Positions 1-9,059 of a stretch of DNA of 64,000 nucleotides are shown in pieces. Position 1 is the stretch's first letter. Every line of letters begins with the position of its first letter. The DNA is taken from positions 18,861-82,860 of the forward strand of contig JAXJYC010000063.1 in assembly GCA_036307185.1 (NCBI GenBank), written 5' to 3'. The notes beneath the pieces are model-generated. The model was given only the letters and a program-made list of their open reading frames with translations. It was not told the DNA's origin and searched no databases. The position numbers and the translations under genes are program-made. This stretch comes from SVEL01 sp017381055. Its GTDB lineage: Bacteria > Bacillota > Clostridia > Lachnospirales > Lachnospiraceae.

Positions 1-1046
1 CCATCAACTAAGTATTCATTAGGTGCTATTTCTTTAAAATTGTCTTCTTCATCATAATCATACTCATCACGAATTTCTCCTACTATTTCTTCTAAGAGAT
101 CTTCAATAGTGATTAATCCCACAGCAGCACCATATTCATCCAGTACTATTGTAATGTTAACGGAATCCTTACGCATCTCTGCCATAAGTTCATCGAGTTT
201 TTTGTATTCGTATGTATAGTATACATCTCTTAAGTAATCGCGAATATCAAATTTATCGCCACTACGATAGAGAATAAGATCTTTTATATTTATAATACCT
301 ATAACATTATCTGTGCTATCTTGATATACAGGAAGTCTAGTGTATCTATTTTCTTTGAATATCTCAAGTAACTCATCATATGAAGCGTCTACATTAATCA
401 TACACATATCAATACGAGGAATCATAATTTCTTTAGCCTCAGCTTCGCCGAAGTCAAACACATTATTGATCATTTCGCGTTCTTCTTCCTCGATGACGCC
501 TTCCTCGTGACTAACATCCATGATAGTTCTGAGTTCTTCTTCTGTAAAGGTACTTTCTTTTTCGTTAATATTTATTCTAAAGAGCTTCATAATGCATGAA
601 GCAAGGAAATTAATAACAACAATTATTGGTGTAAGAACCTTTGTTAGAAACCAGATTGGCTTAGCAACAAAAAGTGAAAATTTGTTTGCGTAACCGGTGG
701 CAGCAGTTTTAGGTGTTATCTCACCAAATACCAATACAAGTAATGTCAGTACACCAGAACCAATACTTATAGCCCATGATCCCCACATCTGTTGGAAAAA
801 GATGGTTGTAATAGATGAGGCTGCTATGTTTACAATGTTATTTCCTATAAGAATTGCACTGAGCATCTTATCTGGATTTTCCTTTAATGTTAGTACAAGT
901 TTTGCGTTTTTGCTTCCATTATCAGCTAATGACTTAAGTCGTATTGTGCTAACTGTTGTTAACGCTGTCTCAGAAGATGAGAAAAATGCTGACATAGCAA
1001 GCAAGATAATGATTGTTATTAATTGTATTATTTGACTGGGATCCAA
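1..1046 (-). CDS. CNNM/CorC (HlyC-like) membrane transporter, 3' truncated by window edge
   Basis: Reading the minus strand from a TTG at 1046 gives one uninterrupted frame to the window edge. The TTG is preceded by AGGAG nine bases upstream; no ATG start fits as well. The N-terminal part (about residues 1-150) is a hydrophobic CNNM/DUF21 domain with the early motif FFSSSETAL and a later FGEITPKT. A linker with TEEELRTIMD leads into two CBS repeats (IPRIDMCMINVD, then VLDEYGAAVGLITIEDLLEE). Members are integral membrane proteins proposed to move Mg2+/Co2+ or other divalent ions, with CBS domains binding adenine nucleotides. The C-terminal CorC/HlyC domain lies off the window. It diverges from folA across a short intergenic region. 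The family is clear; the transported ion is not. Confidence 0.88.
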   Translation of the reverse strand, partial: MDPSQIIQLITIIILLAMSAFFSSSETALTTVSTIRLKSLADNGSKNAKLVLTLKENPDKMLSAILIGNNIVNIAASSITTIFFQQMWGSWAISIGSGVLTLLVLVFGEITPKTAATGYANKFSLFVAKPIWFLTKVLTPIIVVINFLASCIMKLFRININEKESTFTEEELRTIMDVSHEEGVIEEEEREMINNVFDFGEAEAKEIMIPRIDMCMINVDASYDELLEIFKENRYTRLPVYQDSTDNVIGIINIKDLILYRSGDKFDIRDYLRDVYYTYEYKKLDELMAEMRKDSVNITIVLDEYGAAVGLITIEDLLEEIVGEIRDEYDYDEEDNFKEIAPNEYLVD

Positions 1047-1159
1047 AAATGATCACTCCTATCTATTGTTTTTTTGCATAAATCCGTGGTTTATTGCAAT
1101 TTCGTTTATTATATGGTATGTTATCAAAATAGTCAAGGATAAGTGAAAGGAGAGGGCTT

Positions 1160-1648
1160 ATGAACCTTATAGCAGCAGTAGATAATAAGTGGGGGATAGG
1201 ATATAAGAATAAATTACTTATAAGTATACCAGATGATATGAAGTTCTTTAAAGAAATGACAACAGGAAAAGTGTGTATAATGGGTCGAAATACATTAGAT
1301 AGTTTGCCTGGTGGAAGACCTTTGGACGGACGAATAAACATAGTGTTAACTAAGGATAAGTCATTTAAGAAAAATGGTGTAGTAGTAGTTAATAGTGTAG
1401 ATGAGGCATTAGACGCGGTAAAGGAATATAATACCAAGGACATATTTGTAATAGGTGGCGAGAGTGTTTATAGTCAATTTATGCCATATATAGACACTGC
1501 GTATATTACTTATATTGACTATACATATCAGGCTGATAAGTATATTGAAAATTTAGACAAAAATGAACATTGGAAGATGGTTGTTGAGAGTGAGGAACAG
1601 ACATATTTTGATGTGGAATATTACTATAGAAAATATGTTAAAGCATAA
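1160..1648 (+). CDS. folA: dihydrofolate reductase
   Basis: This 162-residue protein has the full length of bacterial DHFR, which reduces dihydrofolate to tetrahydrofolate with NADPH in the cytoplasm. The N-terminus contains AAVDNKWGIG, the Met20-loop region. It is followed by IPDDMKFFKEMT (substrate-binding Asp and helix), MGRNTLDSLP (cofactor-binding Arg-Asn-Thr) and VIGGESVYSQF near residue 97 (the Gly-Gly motif). The start codon sits after AAGGAGAGGGCTT. The gene is alone: thyA, its common partner, is not adjacent. A separate promoter serves the next gene. Confidence 0.95.
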   Translation: MNLIAAVDNKWGIGYKNKLLISIPDDMKFFKEMTTGKVCIMGRNTLDSLPGGRPLDGRINIVLTKDKSFKKNGVVVVNSVDEALDAVKEYNTKDIFVIGGESVYSQFMPYIDTAYITYIDYTYQADKYIENLDKNEHWKMVVESEEQTYFDVEYYYRKYVKA

Positions 1649-1656
1649 GAAAAGTC

Positions 1657-1685
1657 TTGATTTTTGTCGTAAGATGTAGTAAAAT
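1657..1685 (+). promoter_or_regulatory. sigma-A type promoter for the SEC-C gene
   Basis: TTGATT at 1657-1662 and TAAAAT at 1680-1685 are separated by 17 bases, just after the folA stop and about 60 bases before the SEC-C start. This is a good match to a vegetative promoter, inferred from sequence only. Confidence 0.55.
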
Positions 1686-1748
1686 TTGTAAGAATATGCT
1701 GTAATAATAAGGCAGCACTAAGATTATAATGCAAAGGATGGTAATATT

Positions 1749-2273
1749 ATGGCACAGGAAACAGAAAAGGAATATACACTTCTTGAGACATGGAGAGGCA
1801 TTGCATATGGTGCAGGAAAGACTCAGAAGGAAAGCGATACATTCTGGGCAAAATACTTTACAGTAGAGAAGACATTCTACGAGAAGATATTGGCATCTGA
1901 CGAAGTTGTATCAGGAACAGTTAAGGAACTTGCTGAAAAGTTTGAAGTAGAAGTACTTGTTATGGTTGGTTTCCTTGATGGTATCAACGATAGCTTAAAG
2001 ACTCCAAATCCAATTGAGGAGATGACAGAGGATACAGTTGTAAGCCTTGATTATGATACAGAGCTTTTATATAAGAACATGGTAGAGGCAAAGGCTGAGT
2101 GGTTATATACACTTGAGGCTTGGGATACACTTATTCCAGATGAGAATAGAAGAAAAGAGCTTTACAAGGAGCAGAAGAGCTCACATACAGTTGTAAAGGA
2201 TAAGAAGGTTTCACGTAATGAACCATGTCCATGTGGTTCTGGTAAGAAGTATAAGTTCTGTTGTGGAAAGTAA
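1749..2273 (+). CDS. SEC-C metal-binding domain protein
   Basis: The 174-residue protein ends in a canonical SEC-C zinc motif (NEPCPCGSGKKYKFCCGK, residues 157-174). This is the C-terminal zinc finger known from SecA, where it contacts SecB and ribosomes. The first 150 residues are mostly helical and acidic, with no signal peptide or membrane segment. I recognise them only as a domain common in Clostridia next to SEC-C. The function is unknown; a chaperone- or ribosome-associated role is plausible from the zinc finger alone. It is expressed from its own promoter (1657-1685). Confidence 0.85.
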   Translation: MAQETEKEYTLLETWRGIAYGAGKTQKESDTFWAKYFTVEKTFYEKILASDEVVSGTVKELAEKFEVEVLVMVGFLDGINDSLKTPNPIEEMTEDTVVSLDYDTELLYKNMVEAKAEWLYTLEAWDTLIPDENRRKELYKEQKSSHTVVKDKKVSRNEPCPCGSGKKYKFCCGK

Positions 2274-2308
2274 TATATAACATATACTTATAAAAAGAAA
2301 TTTGTGAA

Positions 2309-2331
2309 CAAGGGCTGTCTTTATGACAGCC
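2309..2331 (+). terminator. short hairpin after the SEC-C gene
   Basis: GGCTGTC and GACAGCC form a 7-bp stem around a five-base loop in the gap after the SEC-C gene. No strong T-run follows, so it could be a weak terminator or a processing hairpin. Confidence 0.35.
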
Positions 2332-2398
2332 TAAAAGTGTCGTAGTTAAAAATATCTGCGATTTGGTTTAAATAGATAATGGGGATAGGAAGACAAGT

Positions 2399-3295
2399 AT
2401 GAAGAGACTATTATTTATATACAATGCAAAGTCAGGAACAGGAGCTATCGCAAAGAATCTTTCAAATATTATAGATTTATTTGTGAAGAGTGGTTACAGA
2501 GTAGAAGCATACCCTACACAGAGTGTTATGGATGCAAAGAAGCAGGTAATTAATAGATCCTATGAATTCGATTTGATAGTATGTAGTGGCGGAGATGGAA
2601 CATTGAATGAGGTTGTATCAGGTGTTATGCAGCTAGAGGATAAGCCGGTTATAGGATACATACCAACGGGTTCAACAAATGATTTTGCAACAAGTATTGG
2701 TCTAAAGAAAAATATGCTTAACAACGCTAAGATTGCCGTTGGAGGATATAAGTATAAGGTGGATGTAGGTACATTTAACCAGGATAGAAACTTTGTATAT
2801 GTAGTTGCTTTTGGAGCATTTACAGAAGTTTCTTATGCAACACCACAGAAATTAAAAAATGTTATTGGACATCCAGCATATTTAATTGAAGGTATAAAGA
2901 GTCTTCCATCTATAAAGTCACATCATATGCGTTTTGAATTTAACGATAAGGTGATTGAAGATGATTTCATATATGGAATGATTTCTAATTCTAATTCAGT
3001 AGGTGGATTTAAAGGTCTTACGGGAAAAAATGTTGTTTTAGATGATGGTTTATATGAGGTGACGCTTGTAAAAATGCCAAAAAATATACAGGAATTAGCT
3101 TATATAGCACAAGCGATGCTTAATCCTAAGATTAAGTCAGAATATGTGTATAGGTTTAAGGTTTCTGAAATTAGGGCATATTCAACAGAGGCAGTAGGTT
3201 GGACTGTTGATGGAGAATGTGGAGGAACACATAAGTCAGTTACTATTATAAATAATCCTAATGCAGTAACTATAATGGGAGCAAAGAAGAGATAA
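2399..3295 (+). CDS. diacylglycerol/lipid kinase (DagK/YegS family)
   Basis: At 298 residues this is the normal length for the DAGK catalytic family. Those enzymes phosphorylate diacylglycerol or related lipids with ATP at the membrane face. Visible motifs are the N-terminal YNAKSGTG nucleotide-contacting segment, SGGDGTLNEV (residues 63-72, the hallmark nucleotide-binding loop) and IPTGSTNDFA, the PxGTxND-like motif. The C-terminal WTVDGE matches the conserved DGE that coordinates metal. The gene lies 22 bases upstream of rpoD with the same orientation, so the two are probably cotranscribed. In Gram-positives such kinases recycle the diacylglycerol released by lipoteichoic acid synthesis; that role is inference here. 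Confidence 0.9.
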   Translation: MKRLLFIYNAKSGTGAIAKNLSNIIDLFVKSGYRVEAYPTQSVMDAKKQVINRSYEFDLIVCSGGDGTLNEVVSGVMQLEDKPVIGYIPTGSTNDFATSIGLKKNMLNNAKIAVGGYKYKVDVGTFNQDRNFVYVVAFGAFTEVSYATPQKLKNVIGHPAYLIEGIKSLPSIKSHHMRFEFNDKVIEDDFIYGMISNSNSVGGFKGLTGKNVVLDDGLYEVTLVKMPKNIQELAYIAQAMLNPKIKSEYVYRFKVSEIRAYSTEAVGWTVDGECGGTHKSVTIINNPNAVTIMGAKKR

Positions 3296-3317
3296 TTGCC
3301 AAAGAAAAGGAGTAATC

Positions 3318-4436
3318 ATGGACGAAGCAAAGCTTTTGGAAAGCATGAAAAAGTTGGTAGAGCTAGGGCTACAGAAAAAAGGTGTATTGGAGATAACTGA
3401 TATAGATAGTCAGTTCAAGGGCTTTGAAATGACTGTAGAACAGATGGAAGCTGTTTATCAGTATCTTGAGGAGAATAAGATTGATGTCCTTACTGTTATG
3501 GATGACAATTTCTCTAGTGATGATGACCTTTTGTTAGAACCAACAGATGAAGATTTTGAAGAAGAAGAAAATATTGATTTAGATGCAATTGACCTTTTAG
3601 AGGGTATTGGAACAGAGGATCCTGTTCGTATGTATCTTAAGGAAATCGGAACAGTTCCACTTCTTTCGGCAGAGGAGGAAATGCGTTTAGCTAAGAGAAA
3701 GGCAGAAGGAGATCCTGTTGCAAAGGATAGACTTATAGAGGCGAACTTACGTCTTGTAGTTAGTATTGCAAAAAGATATACAGGTAGAGGTATGAGTTTT
3801 CTTGATTTAGTTCAGGAAGGTAATCTTGGTCTTATCAAAGGTGTAGAGAAATTTGATTATGAGAAGGGTTATAAGCTCAGTACTTATGCTACATGGTGGA
3901 TTCGTCAGTCTGTAACAAGAGCATTGGCAGATCAGGCTAGAACAATTCGTGTGCCTGTTCATATGGTTGAGACAATCAATAGAATGTCTAAGATGCAGAG
4001 AAAACTTACATTAGAGCTTGGTTATGAGCCATCTACTCTTGAGCTTGCAGCAGCTCTTGATATGACAGAGGAGAAGGTTCTTGAGATTATGCAGATTGCT
4101 AGAGAACCAGCATCACTTGAGACACCAATTGGTGAAGAAGATGATTCAAATCTCGGAGATTTCGTTGCAGATATCAATACTGTTACACCAGAGCAGAATA
4201 TTGAGTCTGTAATGCTTAGAGAGCATATTGATTTACTTCTTGAGGATTTAAAGGATAGAGAAAAGCAGGTAATCGTATTAAGATTCGGTCTTGAAGACGG
4301 ACATCCAAGAACTCTTGAAGAGGTAGGCAAGGAGTTCAATGTAACTCGTGAGCGTATTAGACAGATTGAGGCTAAGGCGCTTCGCAAACTTAGAAATCCA
4401 GTAAGAAGCAAGAAAATCAAAGACTTCTTAGGATAA
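3318..4436 (+). CDS. rpoD: RNA polymerase housekeeping sigma factor RpoD/SigA
   Basis: This 372-residue group 1 sigma factor starts after AAAGGAG. It has an acidic region 1.1 (residues 1-90), region 1.2 beginning TEDPVRMYLKEIG, and region 2 with LIEANLRLVVSIAKRY and the promoter-melting segment YATWWIRQSVTRALADQA. Region 3 follows, then region 4.2 with EVGKEFNVTRERIRQIEAKA for -35 recognition. Length and motifs match primary sigma factors of low-GC Gram-positives. The usual neighbour dnaG is absent; the upstream partner is a lipid kinase. A strong terminator follows at 4470-4510. The -35/-10 elements noted elsewhere in this window fit this sigma factor. Confidence 0.97.
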   Translation: MDEAKLLESMKKLVELGLQKKGVLEITDIDSQFKGFEMTVEQMEAVYQYLEENKIDVLTVMDDNFSSDDDLLLEPTDEDFEEEENIDLDAIDLLEGIGTEDPVRMYLKEIGTVPLLSAEEEMRLAKRKAEGDPVAKDRLIEANLRLVVSIAKRYTGRGMSFLDLVQEGNLGLIKGVEKFDYEKGYKLSTYATWWIRQSVTRALADQARTIRVPVHMVETINRMSKMQRKLTLELGYEPSTLELAAALDMTEEKVLEIMQIAREPASLETPIGEEDDSNLGDFVADINTVTPEQNIESVMLREHIDLLLEDLKDREKQVIVLRFGLEDGHPRTLEEVGKEFNVTRERIRQIEAKALRKLRNPVRSKKIKDFLG

Positions 4437-4469
4437 TTAAATAATGAATTAGCAACGTGCTAATATAAG

Positions 4470-4510
4470 AAAAACGTAGATGCATTCATTTATGAGCATC
4501 TACGTTTTTT
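4470..4510 (+). terminator. rho-independent terminator of rpoD
   Basis: AAAAACGTAGATGC and GCATCTACGTTTTT pair perfectly around a 12-base loop, and the stem runs into a T-tract. It is A-rich on the left, so it could also act on transcripts from the opposite strand. Confidence 0.9.
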
Positions 4511-4531
4511 GATGGAATCACAGTGTAAAAT

Positions 4532-4802
4532 GACCTCGATAAATATTTATGTGAATATTGACCAGTTTGATGCTGTAGTTTTACGATAGCGGAGAATGTT
4601 TAGATTTTCTTAATACTTTGTCTATAAATAGTAATTTTCCAACACGATGTTGGAAAAAGGCGCATTCCGACAGGACGTCGGATAATGCGCCGATTACGTA
4701 CGTTATAAACAACCTACAACAAAGTATTTAGAAAATCAAATATTCGTAGCATGTAAAACGCAGCATTAAGCTGGCCAATATGGTAAAATATTTATCGAGG
4801 TC
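4532..4802. repeat. 271-bp imperfect inverted-repeat element with two internal hairpins
   Basis: The outer 17 bases (GACCTCGATAAATATTT) match exactly, in inverted orientation, the last 17 bases ending at 4802. The complementarity continues, with mismatches, for about 90 bases on each side. Between the arms lie two further hairpins: 4635-4657 (10-bp stem, CGA loop) and 4659-4691 (GGCGCATT stem, then CCGAC/GTCGG). The whole can fold as a long stem capped by a multi-way junction. No ORF is present. It fills the gap between the convergent rpoD and ABC-F genes. The form suggests a MITE-like element or a large structured RNA; no clear target duplication was seen. Confidence 0.75.
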
Positions 4803-4813
4803 TTTATATAGTT

Positions 4814-6454
4814 TTATTCGCCTGATTCATCTTCTGGCTCAATATCAGCAGCCTTCTGTCTCTTTCTAGCCATTTCATCACTAGCTAAGTATTCATCGTA
4901 TGTTGTAACCTTATCGATTAACTGTCCATTTACGATTTCCATGATACGGTTAGCTGTTGTCTCGATGAACTGATGGTCATGAGAAGCGAAGAGTGCAACA
5001 CCAGAGAACTTAATAAGTCCATTGTTAAGTGCTGTGATTGATTCCATGTCTAAGTGGTTAGTAGGCTCGTCTAAGATAAGTACGTTTGCACCTGTGATCA
5101 TCATCTTAGAAAGCATAACTCTAACCTTCTCACCACCGGATAATACCTTAACCTTCTTAACACCGTCATCACCAGCGAAAAGCATTCTACCTAAGAAGCC
5201 ACGAACGTAAGTAGCATCCTTAATTTCAGAGAACTGTGTAAGCCAGTCTACGATTGTATCATTGCAGTCGAAATCCTTTGTGTTATCCTTAGGGAAATAT
5301 CCTGTAGTAGTTGTAACACCCCACTTGTAAGTTCCTTCGTCTGGCTCCATTTCGCCAGCAAGAATCTTAAAGAGTGTAGTCTTAGCGATTTCGTTAGCAC
5401 CAACAAATGCGATCTTATCATCTCTATTTACAATAAATGAAACATTGTCAAGAACCTTAACACCTTCAATTGTCTTAGAGATACCTTCTACTGTTAATAC
5501 CTCATTACCGATTTCGCGGTTTGGTCTAAAGTCGATGTAAGGATACTTACGGCTTGAAGGCTTGATTTCATCAAGTTCAATTTTCTCGAGAGCTCTCTTT
5601 CTAGAAGTAGCCTGCTTTGACTTAGAAGCATTAGCAGAGAATCTCTGGATGAAGTCCTGTAATTCCTTAATCTTTTCTTCCTTTTTCTTATTAGCTTCCT
5701 TCATCTGCTTTACAAGGAGCTGGCTTGACTCGTACCAGAAGTCATAGTTACCAGCGTAAAGCTGAATCTTACCATAATCAATATCTGCTGTATGTGTACA
5801 TACCTTATTTAAGAAATAACGGTCATGGGATACAACGATAACTGTATTTTCAAAGTTGATGAGGAATTCTTCAAGCCATGCAATGGCATCTAAATCAAGA
5901 TGGTTAGTAGGCTCGTCAAGTAAGAGGATATCAGGGTTACCGAAAAGTGCCTGAGCAAGTAATACCTTAACCTTCTCACCACCACGAAGCTCACTCATCT
6001 GCTTGTAATGAAGCTCAGTTTCGATACCAAGACCATTAAGAAGCATAGCAGCATCTGATTCTGCATTCCAACCGTCCATATTAGCGAATTCACCTTCTAA
6101 TTCACTTGCTCTAATACCGTCTTCTTCTGTGAAATCTTCTTTTGCATAGAGAGCATCTTTTTCTTTCATGATTTCATATAAACGAGCATTACCCATGATA
6201 ACTGTATCAAGGACAAGGCACTGATCATACTTAAAGTGATCCTGCTGTAAGAAAGAAAGTCTCTGGCCATCAGTAATAATGATATCACCGTTTGTAGGCT
6301 CAATCTGTCCTGATAAAATCTTTAAAAATGTAGACTTACCAGCACCGTTTGCACCGATGAGACCGTAGCAGTTGCCCTCAGTAAACTTTATATTTACCTC
6401 TTCAAATAGAGCTTTTTTGCCAATTCTAAGAGTTACATTGCTTGCACTTATCAT
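4814..6454 (-). CDS. ABC-F family ATPase (YkpA/YbiT-like)
   Basis: The start at 6454 is chosen because GGAGG lies five bases upstream and the protein then opens MISASNVTLRIG like its family; a longer reading has no RBS. The 546-residue product has two ABC domains and no membrane segments. Domain 1 has Walker A GANGAGKST (34-42), a signature LRGGEKVK, and Walker B ending in DEPTNHLDLDAIAWLE. A linker with a charged coiled coil follows. Domain 2 has LSGGEKVRVML and DEPTNHLDMESITAL, but its Walker A reads GANEIAKTT, which appears to be usual for the YkpA branch. ABC-F proteins act on ribosomes at the E site; some give antibiotic protection, others tune translation. The exact role is unknown. Confidence 0.92.
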   Translation of the reverse strand: MISASNVTLRIGKKALFEEVNIKFTEGNCYGLIGANGAGKSTFLKILSGQIEPTNGDIIITDGQRLSFLQQDHFKYDQCLVLDTVIMGNARLYEIMKEKDALYAKEDFTEEDGIRASELEGEFANMDGWNAESDAAMLLNGLGIETELHYKQMSELRGGEKVKVLLAQALFGNPDILLLDEPTNHLDLDAIAWLEEFLINFENTVIVVSHDRYFLNKVCTHTADIDYGKIQLYAGNYDFWYESSQLLVKQMKEANKKKEEKIKELQDFIQRFSANASKSKQATSRKRALEKIELDEIKPSSRKYPYIDFRPNREIGNEVLTVEGISKTIEGVKVLDNVSFIVNRDDKIAFVGANEIAKTTLFKILAGEMEPDEGTYKWGVTTTTGYFPKDNTKDFDCNDTIVDWLTQFSEIKDATYVRGFLGRMLFAGDDGVKKVKVLSGGEKVRVMLSKMMITGANVLILDEPTNHLDMESITALNNGLIKFSGVALFASHDHQFIETTANRIMEIVNGQLIDKVTTYDEYLASDEMARKRQKAADIEPEDESGE

Positions 6455-6624
6455 AACAACCTCCAAAATGTAATATATAGGCTTAAGTTCCAGCCGAAAG
6501 CCCAACTGTAAACTATTGTACAGTAAATAGGAAAAAAAGCAAGGTTTTTCTTGTGGAATATACATATTTTGGGTATAATAAAGAGAAGTATATATAGTAA
6601 CGTCGATAGAAGAGGTGGAAGGGC

Positions 6625-8394
6625 ATGATGAAACAGACAACAAAGATCGGAAATCCATTATTATTGGGAGCAACAAAATTAAATAAAGGTGTTAATTTTG
6701 CCATAGCTGTGAATGGTGATGAGGTGTGCCCTGTATTAAAAGTGCTTAAAAAAGGCACATATGAGGAAGTTGCAGAACTTGTCTTTGACGAAAGTATGCG
6801 ATTTGGTGATATATATGCTATGGAAGTTGCAGATTTTGATATAAAGAAATATGACTATATGTATATGTGTGGTGAGAAACCATTTACAGATAAATATGCA
6901 AAGGTTATAAATCATAGAGAACAGTTTGGCGTGGGCTCTGTTAGAACATACAGTGTGTACGAAGATAAGTATGTGTGGAATGAGAAGAAGTCGACAGTGA
7001 CATTTGATGACGCTATTATATATCGTATGCATGTTAGAAGCTTTACTGCTCATAAGAGCTCGGGAACTAGATATAAAGGAACGTTTAAGGGTATTGTGAG
7101 CAAGCTACCATATCTTAAGGATTTGGGAATAAATGTAATTGAACTTATGCCAGCATATGATTTTGATGAGGTTAAAAGTGCAGCATTAAAGGATGATGCT
7201 ATTAACTATTGGGGATATAGTGATGGACATTATTTTGCTCCTAAGGCGGCCTATGCTTCAAAACCAAAGGAAGTAAGTCGAGAGTTTAAAGAAATGGTAC
7301 AAGCTATACATAACGCAGGTATGGAACTTGTTATGGAGTTTCATTTTGTGGAGGATATGAAGCCACAGATGATTATGGATTGTATAAGATATTGGGTTAT
7401 GGAGTATCATATTGATGGAGTTCATATGAATATCAATACAGTTCCTGTAAATATGTTAAAATCTGATCCATTGCTTGCAAATATTAAGATTATTGGAGAC
7501 AGATGGGAACTTGTAAGTGAAAATTATAATCCTACTAATAAGAAGAATAATCTTGCTATATGTCATGATGGATTTATGTGTACAATGAGAAGATTCTTAA
7601 AGGGTGATGAGGGACTTGTATATGAGATGTCATCAAGACTTAAGGAAAATCCAAAGGATGCAGCGTTTATCAATTACGTATCATCTCACAATAGCTTTAC
7701 TTTAATGGATAGTGTTTCCTATGATAGAAAGCATAATGAGGCTAACGGTGAAAATAATCAGGATGGAAGCAATTTAAATTATAGTTGGAATTGTGGAGTA
7801 GAAGGTCCTACAAGAAAGAAAAAGGTTGTAGAGCTAAGAAGAAAACAGATTAAGAATGCGTTGTCTATGCTTTTCTTAAGTCAAGGAACACCATTGCTTA
7901 TGGCTGGAGATGAGATGGGTAAGACATGCGAAGGTAATAATAACCCATATTGCATAGATGGAGATACTAATTATATTAATTGGAATGATTTAAAGAAAAA
8001 TAAGCATATATTTGAATTTGTTAAGTTTATTATAGAGTTTAGAAGAGCTCATAAGATTTTGCATTTGCCAGAGGAACCAAGGATGATGGATTATTTATCT
8101 AAGGGATGTCCAGACCTTTCTATTCATGGAGTAGAACCTTGGAGACCAGATTTTAATTATGTTAGTAGATGCTTTGGTATGCTTTATAATGAGGCTTATG
8201 ATGATAAGCGTGGCAAAATGTATATTATGTTCAATATGTATTGGGAGTCACAGGAGTTTAATATACCAGCTTCAGAGAAAAAGATGAAGTGGAAGCTTGA
8301 GTTTTCTACTGCAGATGAAGGTATGAAGGAAGGGATAGTTGGCCGAGTGTTTAATATGGCACCAAGGTCTATTGCTGTACTTAGAGAGGTGTAA
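6625..8394 (+). CDS. GH13 debranching-enzyme-like protein with substituted catalytic residues (probable pseudoenzyme)
   Basis: The 589-residue protein aligns by eye with GlgX/isoamylase-type GH13 enzymes. It has an N-terminal beta domain, a TIM barrel beginning IYRMHVRSFTAH, the RYWVMEYHIDG segment, and a well-conserved KHNEANGENNQDGSN stretch. The four GH13 signature regions are degraded. Region I reads LVMEFH rather than DVVYNH. Region II reads DGVHMN (N269) where GFRFD carries the nucleophile. Region III reads IGDRWE (D292) instead of the AEPWD acid/base. Region IV reads SSHNSF (N356) instead of AHDGF. All three catalytic carboxylates are therefore changed while the frame is intact, so a binding, scaffolding or regulatory role in glycogen metabolism is more likely than hydrolysis. 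A HAD phosphatase gene follows after two bases. Confidence 0.85.
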   Translation: MMKQTTKIGNPLLLGATKLNKGVNFAIAVNGDEVCPVLKVLKKGTYEEVAELVFDESMRFGDIYAMEVADFDIKKYDYMYMCGEKPFTDKYAKVINHREQFGVGSVRTYSVYEDKYVWNEKKSTVTFDDAIIYRMHVRSFTAHKSSGTRYKGTFKGIVSKLPYLKDLGINVIELMPAYDFDEVKSAALKDDAINYWGYSDGHYFAPKAAYASKPKEVSREFKEMVQAIHNAGMELVMEFHFVEDMKPQMIMDCIRYWVMEYHIDGVHMNINTVPVNMLKSDPLLANIKIIGDRWELVSENYNPTNKKNNLAICHDGFMCTMRRFLKGDEGLVYEMSSRLKENPKDAAFINYVSSHNSFTLMDSVSYDRKHNEANGENNQDGSNLNYSWNCGVEGPTRKKKVVELRRKQIKNALSMLFLSQGTPLLMAGDEMGKTCEGNNNPYCIDGDTNYINWNDLKKNKHIFEFVKFIIEFRRAHKILHLPEEPRMMDYLSKGCPDLSIHGVEPWRPDFNYVSRCFGMLYNEAYDDKRGKMYIMFNMYWESQEFNIPASEKKMKWKLEFSTADEGMKEGIVGRVFNMAPRSIAVLREV

Positions 8395-8396
8395 GG

Positions 8397-9059
8397 ATGA
8401 TTGATGGCGTAATATTTGATATGGATGGAATTCTGTTCGACACAGAGAGGGTTGTTAATGAGTGTTATGCTGTAGTTGGAGCAGAATATGGTATAAAAGA
8501 TATTGATTATATTATTAACAGTTGTATCGGAGTAAGCACTGTTGAGACTAAGGCATTTTGTCGTAAGGTGTTGGGAGAAGAATTTCCAGTAGATGAGATG
8601 TATGAGAAGATAAGAGAAATGGTCAATGTAAGGTTGGCAGAAGGTGGAATGCCGGTAAAACCAGGTGTTTATCTTATGCTAGAATACCTAAAAACCAATA
8701 GATATCAAGTGGGATTAGCGTCCTCATCTTCTAGAAGAAGCATTATGCATCATATAGAAGCGGCTAATATGACAGAGTATTTTTCGGTTATAGTGGCTGG
8801 AGATGAAGTTGAAAAGGGAAAGCCGGAGCCTGATATATATCTTAAGGCTTTAGAAAAGATGAATCTTAAGGGGAAGACAGTTATTGCTTTTGAGGATTCT
8901 CCTAATGGCTTAAAGTCTGCTACTAGAGCAGGTATAAATGCTATAATGATTCCAGATCAGATACCATATAGTGAGGAATTAAAACCATACGTCTTTGAAC
9001 GCTTTAATTCTATGACAGCAGCATTAGAAGCGTTAAAAAAGGGAGAAATAAGACCTTAA
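8397..9059 (+). CDS. HAD-superfamily hydrolase, beta-phosphoglucomutase-like
   Basis: This 220-residue HAD subfamily IA protein has motif I DMDGILFDTE (nucleophile and acid/base Asp, residues 8-17), a helical cap, motif II ASSSSR, the conserved Lys in EKGKPEPDIY, and motif IV FEDSPNG. The set fits beta-phosphoglucomutases and small sugar-phosphate phosphatases. It begins two bases after the GH13-like gene, with AAGG just upstream, so the two are translationally linked and perhaps both concern glucan metabolism. The true substrate cannot be read from sequence. The last codons and stop lie inside the hairpin at 9052-9085. Confidence 0.85.
   Translation: MIDGVIFDMDGILFDTERVVNECYAVVGAEYGIKDIDYIINSCIGVSTVETKAFCRKVLGEEFPVDEMYEKIREMVNVRLAEGGMPVKPGVYLMLEYLKTNRYQVGLASSSSRRSIMHHIEAANMTEYFSVIVAGDEVEKGKPEPDIYLKALEKMNLKGKTVIAFEDSPNGLKSATRAGINAIMIPDQIPYSEELKPYVFERFNSMTAALEALKKGEIRP

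Noticed and set aside
697..1035. Plus-strand ORF opposite the CNNM gene
   Set aside because: It is antisense to a clearly conserved membrane/CBS protein frame and has no recognisable domain.
5022..5210. Short plus-strand ORF inside the ABC-F gene
   Set aside because: It lies antisense to the conserved second ATPase domain and is low complexity.
6455..6676. N-terminal extension of the ABC-F protein to 6676
   Set aside because: It would cover the RBS of the family-typical start at 6454, would overlap the divergent GH13-like gene, and shows no homologous sequence.
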